64,000 nucleotides of DNA from Halalkalibacter oceani (GCF_023715605.1 NZ_JAMBOL010000007.1:1-64000), one strand, 5' to 3'; positions 28,284 to 37,207 are shown, counted from the stretch's first letter. The notes: generated from the letters alone by a model not told the origin. Numbers and translations are program-made.

Positions 28284-29720
28284 TTAATTCGGCAACGCCA
28301 TTTTTCCCGGATTTAAAATATTGTTCGGATCGAGCGTTTTCTTAATCGCCCGCATTACATCCATTGCCGCGCCGTGCTCCAGATCCATATATTTCGCCCG
28401 GACAAGCCCGACTCCATGCTCAGCCGTCGTCGTTCCTTCCATCTCAATCGCCAGCTCGTGAATATCATCGATCATTTTTTGCACATTTGTCATTTCCAGC
28501 TCATTATTGCGGTTAATGACCGGGCCGGTATGCATATTGCCATCGCCGACATGACCGTAAATCCCGCACACTATTCCGTATTTCTCGGCAATGTTATGAA
28601 TCGCCCGCAACGTTTCCGGCAAACGCGAAATCGGTACGCAAATATCCTCTCCTCCATATACTCTGAAACCACCCGGCTTCAGCAAACCGACGGAGGCGCC
28701 AACGAGCTTTCTCGCCTGCCAAAGCTGCTCGCATTCATCCGGCTCATCGCTGAATCGAAGGAAATTCGTATAAGGCTCTACCACTTTCTTTAAGCGGTTG
28801 ACTTGAGAGGTGACTTCTTCCTTCGCCCCATCAACCTCAAATACGAGCACGGCCTCACAATCAAGCGGCAAATCGATTTCGGGCTTCATCATTTTCACAG
28901 CCTTCGTACAGTTGAAATCCATAATTTCAATCGCTGATGGTTGAAGTCCTGACGAGAAGACAGCGTTGACCGCTTCACCGGCCTGCTCAAGCTGCTCGAA
29001 CGAGCATAAAACGATCCCGCGCGTCACCGGAAGAGGCAGCAGCTTAAGCCGTAAACGGGTCATTATGCCAAGTGTTCCTTCAGAACCGATTAATAGGTGA
29101 GCGAGGTCATAGCCGGAAACCGATTTTAACGCCTTTGATTTCGCTCCCCCTGTTACGATCACTTCGCCGGTTGGAAGAACAACCTCCATGCCGAGTACAT
29201 AATGCCGTGTCACGCCGTATTTCACCGCGCGCAGCCCGCTCGAATTGTTTGCGACCATGCCGCCGATCGTACACATATTGGCGCTTCCCGGATCAGGCGG
29301 AAACCGCAGTCCATATGGCTTCAACGCTTCATTCAAATCATTTTGCACCACACCTGGCTCGATGATCGCCTGCATATTTTTGTAGTCGATTTCTACAATA
29401 CGGTTCATCTTAGACAGATCGATCATGATGCCGCCTTTCGTCGACACAGCTCCCCCTGTTTGCCCAGTGGCGGCCCCGCGGGGATAGACCGGGATCTGAT
29501 AATCATTTGCCAGCTTGACGCATTCGCTTACTTCCTCGGTTGAGAGAGCGATCACCGCCACTTCCGGTTCCCGCGGATGAAGCTGCGTTTCAAATGAAGC
29601 ATCATATGAGTAAGTGATCATATCAGTTTTCCCTGTCATGACACGATCGGCGCCGAAGATTTCCTTCAGGCGGGTAATCACTTTGTCGTCCAACAAGGAA
29701 GATATCATTGTATCCTTCAT
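28284..29720 (-). CDS. glcD: glycolate oxidase FAD subunit GlcD
   Basis: 478 residues. An FAD-binding PCMH-type domain (residues ~40-220, with YPRGAATGQTGGAV and PDPGSANMCTIGGMVANNSSG) is followed by an FAD-oxidase C-terminal domain including YGHVGDGNMH and TTTAEHGVG. It oxidises glycolate (or lactate-like 2-hydroxy acids) to the 2-oxo acid. The start at ATG 29720 follows AAAGGAG with an 8-base gap; the longer ORF overlaps the upstream regulator. The gene begins 13 bases after the sigma-54 activator gene. Confidence 0.92.
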   Translation of the reverse strand: MKDTMISSLLDDKVITRLKEIFGADRVMTGKTDMITYSYDASFETQLHPREPEVAVIALSTEEVSECVKLANDYQIPVYPRGAATGQTGGAVSTKGGIMIDLSKMNRIVEIDYKNMQAIIEPGVVQNDLNEALKPYGLRFPPDPGSANMCTIGGMVANNSSGLRAVKYGVTRHYVLGMEVVLPTGEVIVTGGAKSKALKSVSGYDLAHLLIGSEGTLGIMTRLRLKLLPLPVTRGIVLCSFEQLEQAGEAVNAVFSSGLQPSAIEIMDFNCTKAVKMMKPEIDLPLDCEAVLVFEVDGAKEEVTSQVNRLKKVVEPYTNFLRFSDEPDECEQLWQARKLVGASVGLLKPGGFRVYGGEDICVPISRLPETLRAIHNIAEKYGIVCGIYGHVGDGNMHTGPVINRNNELEMTNVQKMIDDIHELAIEMEGTTTAEHGVGLVRAKYMDLEHGAAMDVMRAIKKTLDPNNILNPGKMALPN

Positions 29721-29733
29721 AGGCCATTCTCCT

Positions 29734-31620
29734 TTATTTATTATTGATTTTGCGCCATAACGTCGTCCGGCCAATGCCAAGTATTTTCGCCGCTTCCGTC
29801 TTATTTCCATTCACCTGCTTCAGCACCTGGAGAATATAATCGCGTTCAAAATTTTGCAGCTTCCCCTGATCTTGTGCCTCTCCTTTTTCCGCTGCGATAT
29901 AGTCAGCAAAATCTTTTCCGCCGGCGACTTTTACCGTTTCTGCGCTGATCGTGCTCTCCGGCGAGAGAATCATTGAGCGCTCGACGACATTGCGCAGCTG
30001 TCTGATGTTTCCAGGCCATTGGTAGCGCTGCAAGAGCGTTAACGCTTCCTGATCGAAGCCTTTGATCTCCCGCTGGATGCTTGGCGTAAGCTCGGCGATG
30101 AAATAATCACATAATAGTGGAATGTCGTCGGCCCGCTCCCGCAGCGCAGGAATGATAATGTCGAGAATATTAAGGCGGTAATAGAGATCAGCACGGAATT
30201 TGGCTTCTTCCATCATTTTGGCGAAGTCGCGGTTGCTCGCCGCAATCACCCGAATATCAATCGGAATGACGCGCTCATCGCCAAGCCGCATGACCTCTCC
30301 TTCCTGAAGAACGCGAAGCAGCTGTGCCTGCAACGATTCATCCAGTTCACCAATTTCATCAAGAAAAATCGTGCCGCGATGGGCAAGCTCGAACAGCCCT
30401 GTCTTCCCGCCTTTTCTCGCTCCGGTAAAAGCGCCGTCGACATAGCCGAACAGCTCACTTTCCAGCAAATTGGCCGGGATCGCGGCGCAGTTAACAGCGA
30501 CGAATGGACCGTCCGAACGCTTGCTGTAGGCGTGGAGTAAGTGGGCGAACACTTCCTTTCCCACTCCTGTTTCACCCGTCAATAGCACTGTGGAGTCGAC
30601 TTGTGAGTAACGTCTCACCTTTTCCAGCGCTTCTAAAAAAACAGGGCTTTTGCCGACGATATTCTCAAAGCGGTATTTCGTCACATGACCGCGATGAAGC
30701 AGCTTTTTCCGGATTTCCTGCTCCTGGCGCTGCAGCACCTGAAGCTCCTGAAAGGTGCAAACCGCGCCGAACACGCTATTTTCATGCCTGATCGGAATCT
30801 GATTCGTAATAATCTTAACGCCGTTTTCCTCCTGAATCCGGTTCAACTCTTCTTTTCCGGTGGCGATGACCTTTTTAATACGCGAGTTTGAAAACACCTC
30901 TTCAATCGGCCTTCCAATCAGGCGATCATACGGAATATTTAGAATTTTGCTGACAGGAGGATTGCAGACGGTGATAATTCCTTTATCATCAACAGCGATG
31001 ACTCCTTCCGCGATAAAATCAAGAATCGCTTTCAGCTGCTTTGTCCGCGAGATTTCCGCCCGTCTTACGTCGATTAAGCTTTTCGCTTCGTTGATTGCCT
31101 GAATGACTGATTCAACACCGGATGAAAGCATGACCGTTTTAACATCAGTCTCTTTCACCTCGTTGACGTAAATGTTTTTGCCGATCAATACATCAATCTT
31201 ACGCTCAAGCAATTCCGCGACGCCCGCTTTGACTTCCTCCAATGTATTTACCTGAACTTTTTCGATTTTCCGTCCAAGAGAGGCCTCGATGCTTTCCACT
31301 CCTTGCAATACTTCAGCCGTATCGGCAATGCCGACCTTCGTTCCGCATTTAAACGCTTTCATGATCGTCCGCAGCAAATCATAACCTGTAATCGGAATTT
31401 GCACGACCGGAATCGTAATATCGGAACCGCTGATCGTCGAGCCTACTGTGCCGCGGCTAATAATGATCTCAGCTCCGGCCTGTTCGCATTGTTTCGCGAT
31501 GCGAACCGCTTCTGCAAGAGAAACTTTTTTGATCGGGATTTGTTCTCCCGTTTTCTCACAGGCTTCCTGAGCAACTTCTACCAATTCGTTTATTGGAGCT
31601 AAAATAACGATTTCAGACAT
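29734..31620 (-). CDS. PrpR-type sigma-54-dependent activator
   Basis: 628 residues. The N-terminal PrpR_N-like sensing domain covers ~1-190 (EIVILAPINELVEVAQEACE, SRGTVGSTI). A PAS domain lies at ~205-310, then the AAA+ domain with Walker A GETGVGKE, the sigma-54 contact loop GAFTGA and Walker B-type TIFLDEIGEL; a Fis-type helix-turn-helix (GNKTEAAKILGIGRTTLWRKI) ends the protein. It should sense a metabolite directly and activate the two -24/-12 promoters found at 32908 and 22476. GGGGTGG, 5 bases from the ATG, sets the start at 31620. Confidence 0.93.
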   Translation of the reverse strand: MSEIVILAPINELVEVAQEACEKTGEQIPIKKVSLAEAVRIAKQCEQAGAEIIISRGTVGSTISGSDITIPVVQIPITGYDLLRTIMKAFKCGTKVGIADTAEVLQGVESIEASLGRKIEKVQVNTLEEVKAGVAELLERKIDVLIGKNIYVNEVKETDVKTVMLSSGVESVIQAINEAKSLIDVRRAEISRTKQLKAILDFIAEGVIAVDDKGIITVCNPPVSKILNIPYDRLIGRPIEEVFSNSRIKKVIATGKEELNRIQEENGVKIITNQIPIRHENSVFGAVCTFQELQVLQRQEQEIRKKLLHRGHVTKYRFENIVGKSPVFLEALEKVRRYSQVDSTVLLTGETGVGKEVFAHLLHAYSKRSDGPFVAVNCAAIPANLLESELFGYVDGAFTGARKGGKTGLFELAHRGTIFLDEIGELDESLQAQLLRVLQEGEVMRLGDERVIPIDIRVIAASNRDFAKMMEEAKFRADLYYRLNILDIIIPALRERADDIPLLCDYFIAELTPSIQREIKGFDQEALTLLQRYQWPGNIRQLRNVVERSMILSPESTISAETVKVAGGKDFADYIAAEKGEAQDQGKLQNFERDYILQVLKQVNGNKTEAAKILGIGRTTLWRKINNK

Positions 31621-31696
31621 GTCGTCCACCCCTTGCGACTTGATAGTTCTATCATAGCACGCAATGAAACGAGCAAGTTTGAATTTTGGAATTTTA

Positions 31697-32863
31697 TTAA
31701 CAATTTGGATTTTCAAGCCATTGCTTTTGCGCGGCTGCGACCCCGGCCCCGAGTTCAACGTCATGGCCGGACTGTCTCAATCCCAATTCAATTGCGGCGA
31801 ACATTTTCAAAATATCGGCTGCATCTGTATAGCCCATATGACCAAGCCGCACTATTTTGTTTTTTACTTTTCCAAGTCCGCCCCCCAGCGCAATATGAAA
31901 GGTTTCACGCATCAGCTTGCGAAACTCGTCTGCTTCCTCCAGCTTTACCGCGGTTAGCGTCGGACTGGCTGCTTCGTCGGCGACTAATAATTCAACCCCT
32001 AATGCGCGGACCCCCGCCCGTGTCATGTCGCGCAGGGCGGCGTGACGCTTGAATTCCTGTTCCATTCCTCCCCCTCGTTCGATCATATTGCATGCTTCAA
32101 GCAAGCCGCTTACGAGAGCGATATTAGGAGTGTAAGGTGTGCCCACTCCGGCATCGAGGCTTTTGCGATAGGCAGATAAATCAAAGTAGAAGGATGGACA
32201 GTCCTGCTGGTCAATTACATTCCAGCCCTTTTCACTGACCGTAATCAAAGCCAGACCAGGCGGTAGCATTAACGCTTTTTGCCCACCGGTCGCGACGATG
32301 TCAATCCCCCATTCATCCATATATAAGGGCGCGCCGACAATCGAGCTGACCGCATCAACTAAAAATAAAGCGTCGGTCTCTTTTACGATGGCGGCAATCT
32401 CTTGGATTGGATTAAGCGCGGAGGTCGACGTTTCACAATGAGTGGCGAAAACCGCCTTCGCTTCCGGATGCTCCTTCAGCGCCTTGCGGACATCTTCAGG
32501 GTCAATGACCTCACCCCATTCCGCCTCGATCCGCACGACGTTACAGCCGATATGGTTTGTGATCTTCTGCAAATACTCCCCAAAGTAGCCAATCACACAG
32601 AGGATGATCGTATCGTTCTTCCCGACCGTGTTGACAATCGCCGCCTCAAGCGCCGACGCTCCACTTGATGTTAACGGAATAACTAAATTTTCCGTTTGAA
32701 AAATCATTTTCGCTTTTTGAATTGTCTGTTGCAGCACTTCCTGAAACTGAGGGTTCCGATAATCCATCATCGGACTGTCGAAGCTTTGCAGCATGGCGCG
32801 CTGAATTTCTTTCGGCACTTGAACCGGACCAGGCAAACGCAAATCCATTTTTTCTGAAAACAT
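31697..32863 (-). CDS. class V aminotransferase (serine/alanine-glyoxylate type)
   Basis: 388 residues; PLP lysine K196 lies in ATGGQKALMLPPG, with the cofactor aspartate in LFLVDAVSSIVG and the phosphate-binding SSGASALEAA loop. The fold is that of serine-glyoxylate/alanine-glyoxylate aminotransferases, which convert glyoxylate to glycine. This fits its place as first gene of the glycolate unit behind a sigma-54 promoter; purine-linked PucG-type activity is an alternative. AAGGAG sets the start at 32863. Confidence 0.88.
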   Translation of the reverse strand: MFSEKMDLRLPGPVQVPKEIQRAMLQSFDSPMMDYRNPQFQEVLQQTIQKAKMIFQTENLVIPLTSSGASALEAAIVNTVGKNDTIILCVIGYFGEYLQKITNHIGCNVVRIEAEWGEVIDPEDVRKALKEHPEAKAVFATHCETSTSALNPIQEIAAIVKETDALFLVDAVSSIVGAPLYMDEWGIDIVATGGQKALMLPPGLALITVSEKGWNVIDQQDCPSFYFDLSAYRKSLDAGVGTPYTPNIALVSGLLEACNMIERGGGMEQEFKRHAALRDMTRAGVRALGVELLVADEAASPTLTAVKLEEADEFRKLMRETFHIALGGGLGKVKNKIVRLGHMGYTDAADILKMFAAIELGLRQSGHDVELGAGVAAAQKQWLENPNC

Positions 32864-32907
32864 TTGAGCTCTCTCCTTCAATTGCAGAATCATTTCACGT
32901 AATTAGT

Positions 32908-32925
32908 ATGCAATGACCGTGCCAA
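32908..32925 (-). promoter_or_regulatory. sigma-54 (-24/-12) promoter of the glycolate unit
   Basis: TTGGCACGGTCATTGCAT on the minus strand is an exact match to TTGGCAC-N5-TTGCAT. It lies 45 bases upstream of the aminotransferase start codon and, as all following genes are co-directional with short gaps, probably drives 32863-22695. Confidence 0.92.
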
Positions 32926-32973
32926 CTTGAAATCCCCATTAAAACGCTGACTAGCAACACCGGAAAGTGTTTC

Positions 32974-32992
32974 TTGTTTCGTTTTGAAACAA
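32974..32992 (-). promoter_or_regulatory. upstream activator site 1
   Basis: TTGTTTCGTTTTGAAACAA, a perfect inverted repeat with 7-base arms and a 5-base centre, about 50 bases upstream of the -24 element. Confidence 0.75.
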
Positions 32993-32996
32993 AAAT

Positions 32997-33015
32997 TCGT
33001 TCCAAATCGAAACGA
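32997..33015 (-). promoter_or_regulatory. upstream activator site 2
   Basis: TCGTTCCAAATCGAAACGA, same 7+5+7 geometry with one mismatch, centred 23 bases (about two helical turns) from site 1, so both lie on the same face of the DNA. Confidence 0.7.
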
Positions 33016-33058
33016 TAACCAGTTGTAAAGGAAACCTTAACTTTTTAAAGCAAGATTA

Positions 33059-33077
33059 TATGTTTTTTCGAAACATT
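33059..33077 (-). promoter_or_regulatory. possible upstream activator site 3
   Basis: ATGTTT-TTTCG-AAACAT with 6-base arms and 5-base centre; weaker similarity to sites 1 and 2. It also overlaps the likely promoter of the plus-strand quinone reductase gene. A weak cre-like TGAAAGCGTTTAGT follows at 33094-33107. Confidence 0.45.
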
Positions 33078-33129
33078 CGTATAAAATGAAAATTGAAAGC
33101 GTTTAGTTTATTGAAAAGGAGCGATAGTC

Positions 33130-34092
33130 ATGAAAGCAATCGTATACGAACAATATGGAGATCCTTCTGTCTTAAAGGTAGCAGAAGTCGAAAAGCCGGT
33201 TATTCAGGCAAAAGAAGTTCTTATTGCGGTAAAAGCGAGTGGAGTAAACCCAGTTGATACATATTTCCGGAAAGGGATTCGCCCTGTCGACAGTTTCCCT
33301 CATATTCCTCATTTTGACCTGGCGGGAGAAGTTGTCGAAATCGGTTCCTCTGTCACCGGAGTCGCTGTTGGCGACCGCGTCTGGGCGACGGGAGCTAAAG
33401 GCTCATCGGCGGAATTTGCCGCTGTATCACATGAGCTCGTCTTCCCGCTTCCTGAGAATACTACCTTCACGGACGGGGCCGCGCTGGCAATGCCGTTCAT
33501 GACCGCCCATCTTTCGCTTTATTATCGTGGAGACTTGCAACCGAACCAGTCGGTTCTCATCTTTGGCGCAGCGGGAGCCGTCGGCCATGCAGCCGTTCAG
33601 CTTGCGAAACAGTCAGGTGCTCATGTTATTGCCACAGCTGGCGATGACGAAAAAGCGAAACTCGCCAAGGAAGCGGGCGCCGATAATGTGATTATGTACA
33701 AGGAGGAGGATCTTGTAGAGCGCGCGAAAGAGCTGACGGAGCAAAAAGGCGTCGATCTGATTCTTGATATGTCATTAAGTGAAAATATCGAAAAGGATTT
33801 AGAGATGATTGCCACCGGCGGGCGGATCGTGACAATTGGTTCTCCGGTTGACAACACTCCGACCTTGCCTTGGCGGATGCTGAACGCAAAAAATGCTTCC
33901 CTGCAAGGAATTCTTTTATTAACCGCACCAATTGAAGAAATGAAACGGGCCGGGCAGGAGATTGCTGAAAAGTTCGCGGCGGGCACCTTACAGGCGCATG
34001 TCGGCAAATTGCTCCCATTCTCGGAACCGGCCACTGCTCACGAGCTTGTGGAACAAAAGAAAATTAACGGACGAATCATCCTCTCTCACTGA
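33130..34092 (+). CDS. zinc-independent quinone oxidoreductase (MDR superfamily)
   Basis: 320 residues. It has a GroES-like N-terminal domain, then a Rossmann domain with the NADPH motif IFGAAGAVGHAAVQLAK (near residues 138-154). The zinc-binding cysteines of alcohol dehydrogenases are absent, as in NADPH:quinone reductases of the QOR type. It is divergent from the glycolate unit and followed by its own terminator, so monocistronic. AAGGAG lies before the ATG. Confidence 0.88.
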   Translation: MKAIVYEQYGDPSVLKVAEVEKPVIQAKEVLIAVKASGVNPVDTYFRKGIRPVDSFPHIPHFDLAGEVVEIGSSVTGVAVGDRVWATGAKGSSAEFAAVSHELVFPLPENTTFTDGAALAMPFMTAHLSLYYRGDLQPNQSVLIFGAAGAVGHAAVQLAKQSGAHVIATAGDDEKAKLAKEAGADNVIMYKEEDLVERAKELTEQKGVDLILDMSLSENIEKDLEMIATGGRIVTIGSPVDNTPTLPWRMLNAKNASLQGILLLTAPIEEMKRAGQEIAEKFAAGTLQAHVGKLLPFSEPATAHELVEQKKINGRIILSH

Positions 34093-34107
34093 TGAGGGTG
34101 CAAACGG

Positions 34108-34155
34108 AAAAAGGCTGCCCCGGACTTTGCTCAAGCGAGTCAGGGACAGCCTTTT
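34108..34155 (+). terminator. terminator of quinone oxidoreductase gene
   Basis: AAAAAGGCTGCCC ... GGGACAGCCTTTT followed by CTTTC, 16 bases after the stop codon. Confidence 0.85.
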
Positions 34156-34238
34156 CTTTCATCGCCAATCAAGCTCCCCGGCGTTCGGGTATCTTTGTCA
34201 AAACTGGACATGCTAAGGCTAGAAAGGGGAGTAGGCTC

Positions 34239-34574
34239 ATGGAAAAACAATTATATTATGTGAATTTAAATCCGATCAGTATGGATACGATCAGCCCGAC
34301 CCGTGTCGATGACGGGCAACTGATTGAATATGAAATTGAAGCGACGCCTGCTGAAAAGAAAGCGCTGGAAGATCTGCTGCACCAGGTTCAGGCCCATGAT
34401 GTTGAACTTGGGAACCTCTTTTCCTTCCGGCATTTTGATGATGAAACAGGCGACGCCGATAAAAACGAATTCCAGCGCGGACTAAATGATGTCTTTGAAG
34501 AGCTGTACCGCCTCGGCACCGCTGAAACAAAGCAAAAAATAAGCGAAATCCACCTGATTAATGATGATCAATAA
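34239..34574 (+). CDS. conserved hypothetical protein
   Basis: 111 residues, acidic, without membrane segments or cysteines. The N-terminal half looks like short beta strands (QLYYVNLNPISMDTIS); the second half is helical (ATPAEKKALEDLLHQVQAHD, FEELYRLGTAETKQKI). I do not recognise a family with known function. AAAGGGGAG lies 8 bases before the ATG, and a strong terminator follows, so it is a genuine monocistronic gene. Confidence 0.7.
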   Translation: MEKQLYYVNLNPISMDTISPTRVDDGQLIEYEIEATPAEKKALEDLLHQVQAHDVELGNLFSFRHFDDETGDADKNEFQRGLNDVFEELYRLGTAETKQKISEIHLINDDQ

Positions 34575-34610
34575 AGAAGTGTCCCAAAAATTCTTTGGGA
34601 CACTTCTTTT
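34573..34610 (+). terminator. terminator of the 34239 gene
   Basis: AAAGAAGTGTCCCAAA / TTTGGGACACTTCTTTT, a perfect stem starting at the stop codon. Confidence 0.9.
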
Positions 34611-34611
34611 A

Positions 34612-34911
34612 TGCAATGAACGGAGGCGCTACATGTCTTTAAAAGCTTAGAGAGGAGAAGCTGCTGAAAAAGTACGATTTTCACTTTTTCAACAGCTTTT
34701 TCGTAATGAGCGTAGCCGTTTCCTGATTTTGAAAGCCTTGCTACGAGTGGGTTTCTCGTAGTAAGGCGCGCAACGCGCGGAGCCATTACTCTTCTTCGAG
34801 TTACGGAAAAAGAGGTTTTTCAGTGGCTTCACTCACCATAAGCCCGTTGTGAGGAAGCTGTTAAAAGAGAGCGTGGCGGTTCCGCTCACTGCTTCGAGCT
34901 TAAGAAAAGCT
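34612..34911. repeat. repeat-rich intergenic region holding dispersed repeat copy B
   Basis: No gene. 34657-34813 is the plus-strand copy of the ~150-bp repeat also found inverted at 6693-6838, and carries an extra short insertion, CAACGCGCGG-like, near 34770. Short tags resembling GCAATGAGCGGAGCC occur at 34613, 34713 and, on the other strand, near 34823 and 34880. The inverted repeat AGCTGCTGAAAAAGT / ACTTTTTCAACAGCT lies at 34659-34696. Confidence 0.8.
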
Positions 34912-35664
34912 CTAAAAAGCTTTTGATTGTCCGCCGTCGACGTTGAGCGTCGCCCCGACAATCCAGCTTGCTCTGTCCGAGGCTAAAAACGTCACTACGT
35001 CGGCAATTTCTTCCGGTGTGCCAAACCGCCGGGCTGGAATTTGATCATTAATAAAGCGGTTGATTTTCTCAGGGTTTTCTTCGAGTCTTTTTTGCCAGTT
35101 TCCGCTTGGATGGAGAATGGAGCCTGGCGCTACGCCGTTAACCCGGACTCCATCGGCAATTGCTTCGTCAGCTAAAGCCTTTGTGAAACTGATTAAAGCT
35201 GCTTTCGCATTATTGTAAGTCGCCTTTCCTCCGGATTCCCTGCCGAAAATCGAGGTAATATTAATAATGCAGCCGGAGCGCCTTTCTTTCATATAAGGCA
35301 GGACGTGCTTGCTTAAGGCAACCGCCGAAAAATAATTCAGCTCCATCGCTTCATAGAACAAGGCGACATCCGTATTAGCGACCGTCGTCCCGTTGCTTCC
35401 GCCGGCATTATTGATCAGAATATCAATTCGTCCCCATTGTTTGATGACTTCATCAATCATCTGTCGCCGGTCCTCTTCCTTCGTCACATCACCCTCAATC
35501 GCGAAAACATCAAGCTCCTTGCGCGCTCGTTCAAGCGCTTCTTTTCCACGACCGACGATCGCCACTTCAGCGCCTTCCGCTTTAAAAGCGGCCGCGATGG
35601 CCCGTCCGATTCCTTTTGAACCGCCTGTTACAAGAACGACCTTGTCAGCCAGATAAAGCTCCAT
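34912..35664 (-). CDS. short-chain dehydrogenase/reductase, classical SDR
   Basis: 250 residues with TGGSKGIG (cofactor), NNAGG, a catalytic Ser in NITSIFG and YNNAK (Tyr-x3-Lys), and a C-terminal NVDGG. Resembles 3-oxoacyl-ACP reductase/glucose dehydrogenase-type SDRs; the substrate cannot be named. It lies between the accessory block and mutY, 11 bases after mutY's stop, and AGGAGG sets the start. Confidence 0.87.
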   Translation of the reverse strand: MELYLADKVVLVTGGSKGIGRAIAAAFKAEGAEVAIVGRGKEALERARKELDVFAIEGDVTKEEDRRQMIDEVIKQWGRIDILINNAGGSNGTTVANTDVALFYEAMELNYFSAVALSKHVLPYMKERRSGCIINITSIFGRESGGKATYNNAKAALISFTKALADEAIADGVRVNGVAPGSILHPSGNWQKRLEENPEKINRFINDQIPARRFGTPEEIADVVTFLASDRASWIVGATLNVDGGQSKAF

Positions 35665-35675
35665 CTCGTTTCCTC

Positions 35676-36752
35676 CTAAATTGAATGCTGAATGATTTTC
35701 TGATGGGAAACCGGGAATGCGAATTGCTCAATTTCCTGTTTTGATACCCATCTCCTGCTTTCGCTTTCTCCAATTGGACGACCTTTCACCCGCGCTTCAT
35801 ATACTGTAATTTGCCAAATCAAATGAGAAAACACATGCTCGACTGTCTGCACCGGCTTGCTCAGCGCTTCCACCTGGAACTGCTCCTCTGCCCAGGCGGC
35901 CAGCTCCTCCTTCTGAGTGGCCACGCCGGCCGTTTCGATATTCGGAAACTGCCACAGCCGTGCCAGAAGCCCTTCGGCGGGCCGCTTTTCAATCAGCACT
36001 TCGCCCTCCTCATTGCGCACAATCAGCGCCGCCATCAGCTTCGGTAACGGCTTTTTCTTTTTTGACTTAATCGGCAATCCTTCCTGGACACCCGCCTCGT
36101 AAGCCCGGCAATGCGGACGTACGGGGCATAACAGACAGCCAGGGGAACGAGGCGTGCAAATCAATGCGCCCAGCTCCATCAACCCTTGATTAAAGGCTGA
36201 CGGGTCCTCTTTGGAAATCAGCTCATATAATACCTGTTCAAACCGTTTTCTCGCTGCCGGCTTCGCGATGTCTTCCTCAATCAGCAAAATCCGCGAAAGC
36301 ACCCTCATCACATTTCCATCAACGGCCGGTTCCGGTTTGCCGTAAGCAATGCTTAAAATCGCTCCCGCCGTATAAGGGCCTACCCCTTTTAAAGAGGAGA
36401 TTTCTTCTTTTGTATCGGGCACCTTTCCGCCATATTGTTCGACGACTTCCTTCACTGCGCTTTGCAAATTGCGCACGCGGGAATAATAGCCTAGCCCTTC
36501 CCACGCTTTCAAAATGTCCTCTTCATCCGCCGCCGCTAAATCCTCCGCGGTAGGGAAACGCCGCATAAACGCTTCATAATACGGAATAACCGTCTCGACT
36601 CTCGTTTGCTGGAGCATGATCTCCGACACCCACACTCTGTAGGCGTCCTTTGACTCCCGCCACGGCAATATCCGTTGATTTTCATAAAACCAGTTGACCA
36701 AACTCTCTCTAAATGACTCAGTTGCAAAATCTTGCAGCAGTTCGTTCTCCAC
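35676..36752 (-). CDS. mutY: adenine DNA glycosylase MutY
   Basis: 358 residues. It removes adenine mispaired with 8-oxoguanine. Catalytic Glu44 is in [11 protein letters not shown]; the helix-hairpin-helix is [13 protein letters not shown] and catalytic Asp146 lies in AVDGN. The [4Fe-4S] cluster loop is C-x6-C-x2-C-x5-C ([17 protein letters not shown]), and a NUDIX-like 8-oxoG recognition domain makes up the C-terminal third. The start is GTG 36752 after GGAGG. Confidence 0.95.
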   Translation of the reverse strand: MENELLQDFATESFRESLVNWFYENQRILPWRESKDAYRVWVSEIMLQQTRVETVIPYYEAFMRRFPTAEDLAAADEEDILKAWEGLGYYSRVRNLQSAVKEVVEQYGGKVPDTKEEISSLKGVGPYTAGAILSIAYGKPEPAVDGNVMRVLSRILLIEEDIAKPAARKRFEQVLYELISKEDPSAFNQGLMELGALICTPRSPGCLLCPVRPHCRAYEAGVQEGLPIKSKKKKPLPKLMAALIVRNEEGEVLIEKRPAEGLLARLWQFPNIETAGVATQKEELAAWAEEQFQVEALSKPVQTVEHVFSHLIWQITVYEARVKGRPIGESESRRWVSKQEIEQFAFPVSHQKIIQHSI

Positions 36753-36765
36753 TCTTTTCCTCCTC

Positions 36766-37074
36766 TTATTCTTTCCGTTGAAACGCCCAGCAATGAATGT
36801 TTTCCGCTCCACCTTCAATATAGGGCGCGATCTTCCGAAAGAGCGAATGCTCCTCTGATCTCCGCAATTTTTTTAATACATGATAATGCGATAATGTCGG
36901 CACTGCAAACATTTCCACATAAAGATGAGGCTGATCCTCGGCCACAAACCACTCGATCTGACTTGCGCCGTATTCGGGCAGCACCTGAATAATTTCCTTC
37001 ATCGCCTCTTCATATCGCCCAATTTGGTCCTCTTTCACCTTATATTCCATAAAAATTTGTAAAGGTTTTGTCAT
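36766..37074 (-). CDS. small conserved protein, possible dimeric alpha-beta barrel
   Basis: 102 residues, rich in aromatic residues. The N-terminal [24 protein letters not shown] pattern (strand, then helix) resembles ABM/NIPSNAP-like dimeric alpha-beta barrels, but no catalytic motif is evident and I do not recognise a named family. It ends 13 bases before mutY and is probably co-transcribed. GAGGAG is about 11 bases from the ATG. Confidence 0.6.
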   Translation of the reverse strand: MTKPLQIFMEYKVKEDQIGRYEEAMKEIIQVLPEYGASQIEWFVAEDQPHLYVEMFAVPTLSHYHVLKKLRRSEEHSLFRKIAPYIEGGAENIHCWAFQRKE

Positions 37075-37207
37075 ATTTTTATAACTCCTCTTTTAGCCGT
37101 TGCTTAACCGGGTATAAATACATTATAGTATAAGAAAACTAATTTCCGGCTGTTCTTTATCGGCTGACATTGATTTTGCTTTCATGTTAACAAGGAGGTC
37201 TGCAAAC

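Noticed and set aside
33094-33107. cre box in front of the quinone oxidoreductase gene
   Set aside because: TGAAAGCGTTTAGT misses the final CA of the consensus; too weak to list on its own.
34568-34786. 72-codon minus-strand ORF after the 34239 gene
   Set aside because: It runs through a terminator and the dispersed repeat, in the opposite sense to the repeat ORF at 6673, with no ribosome site.
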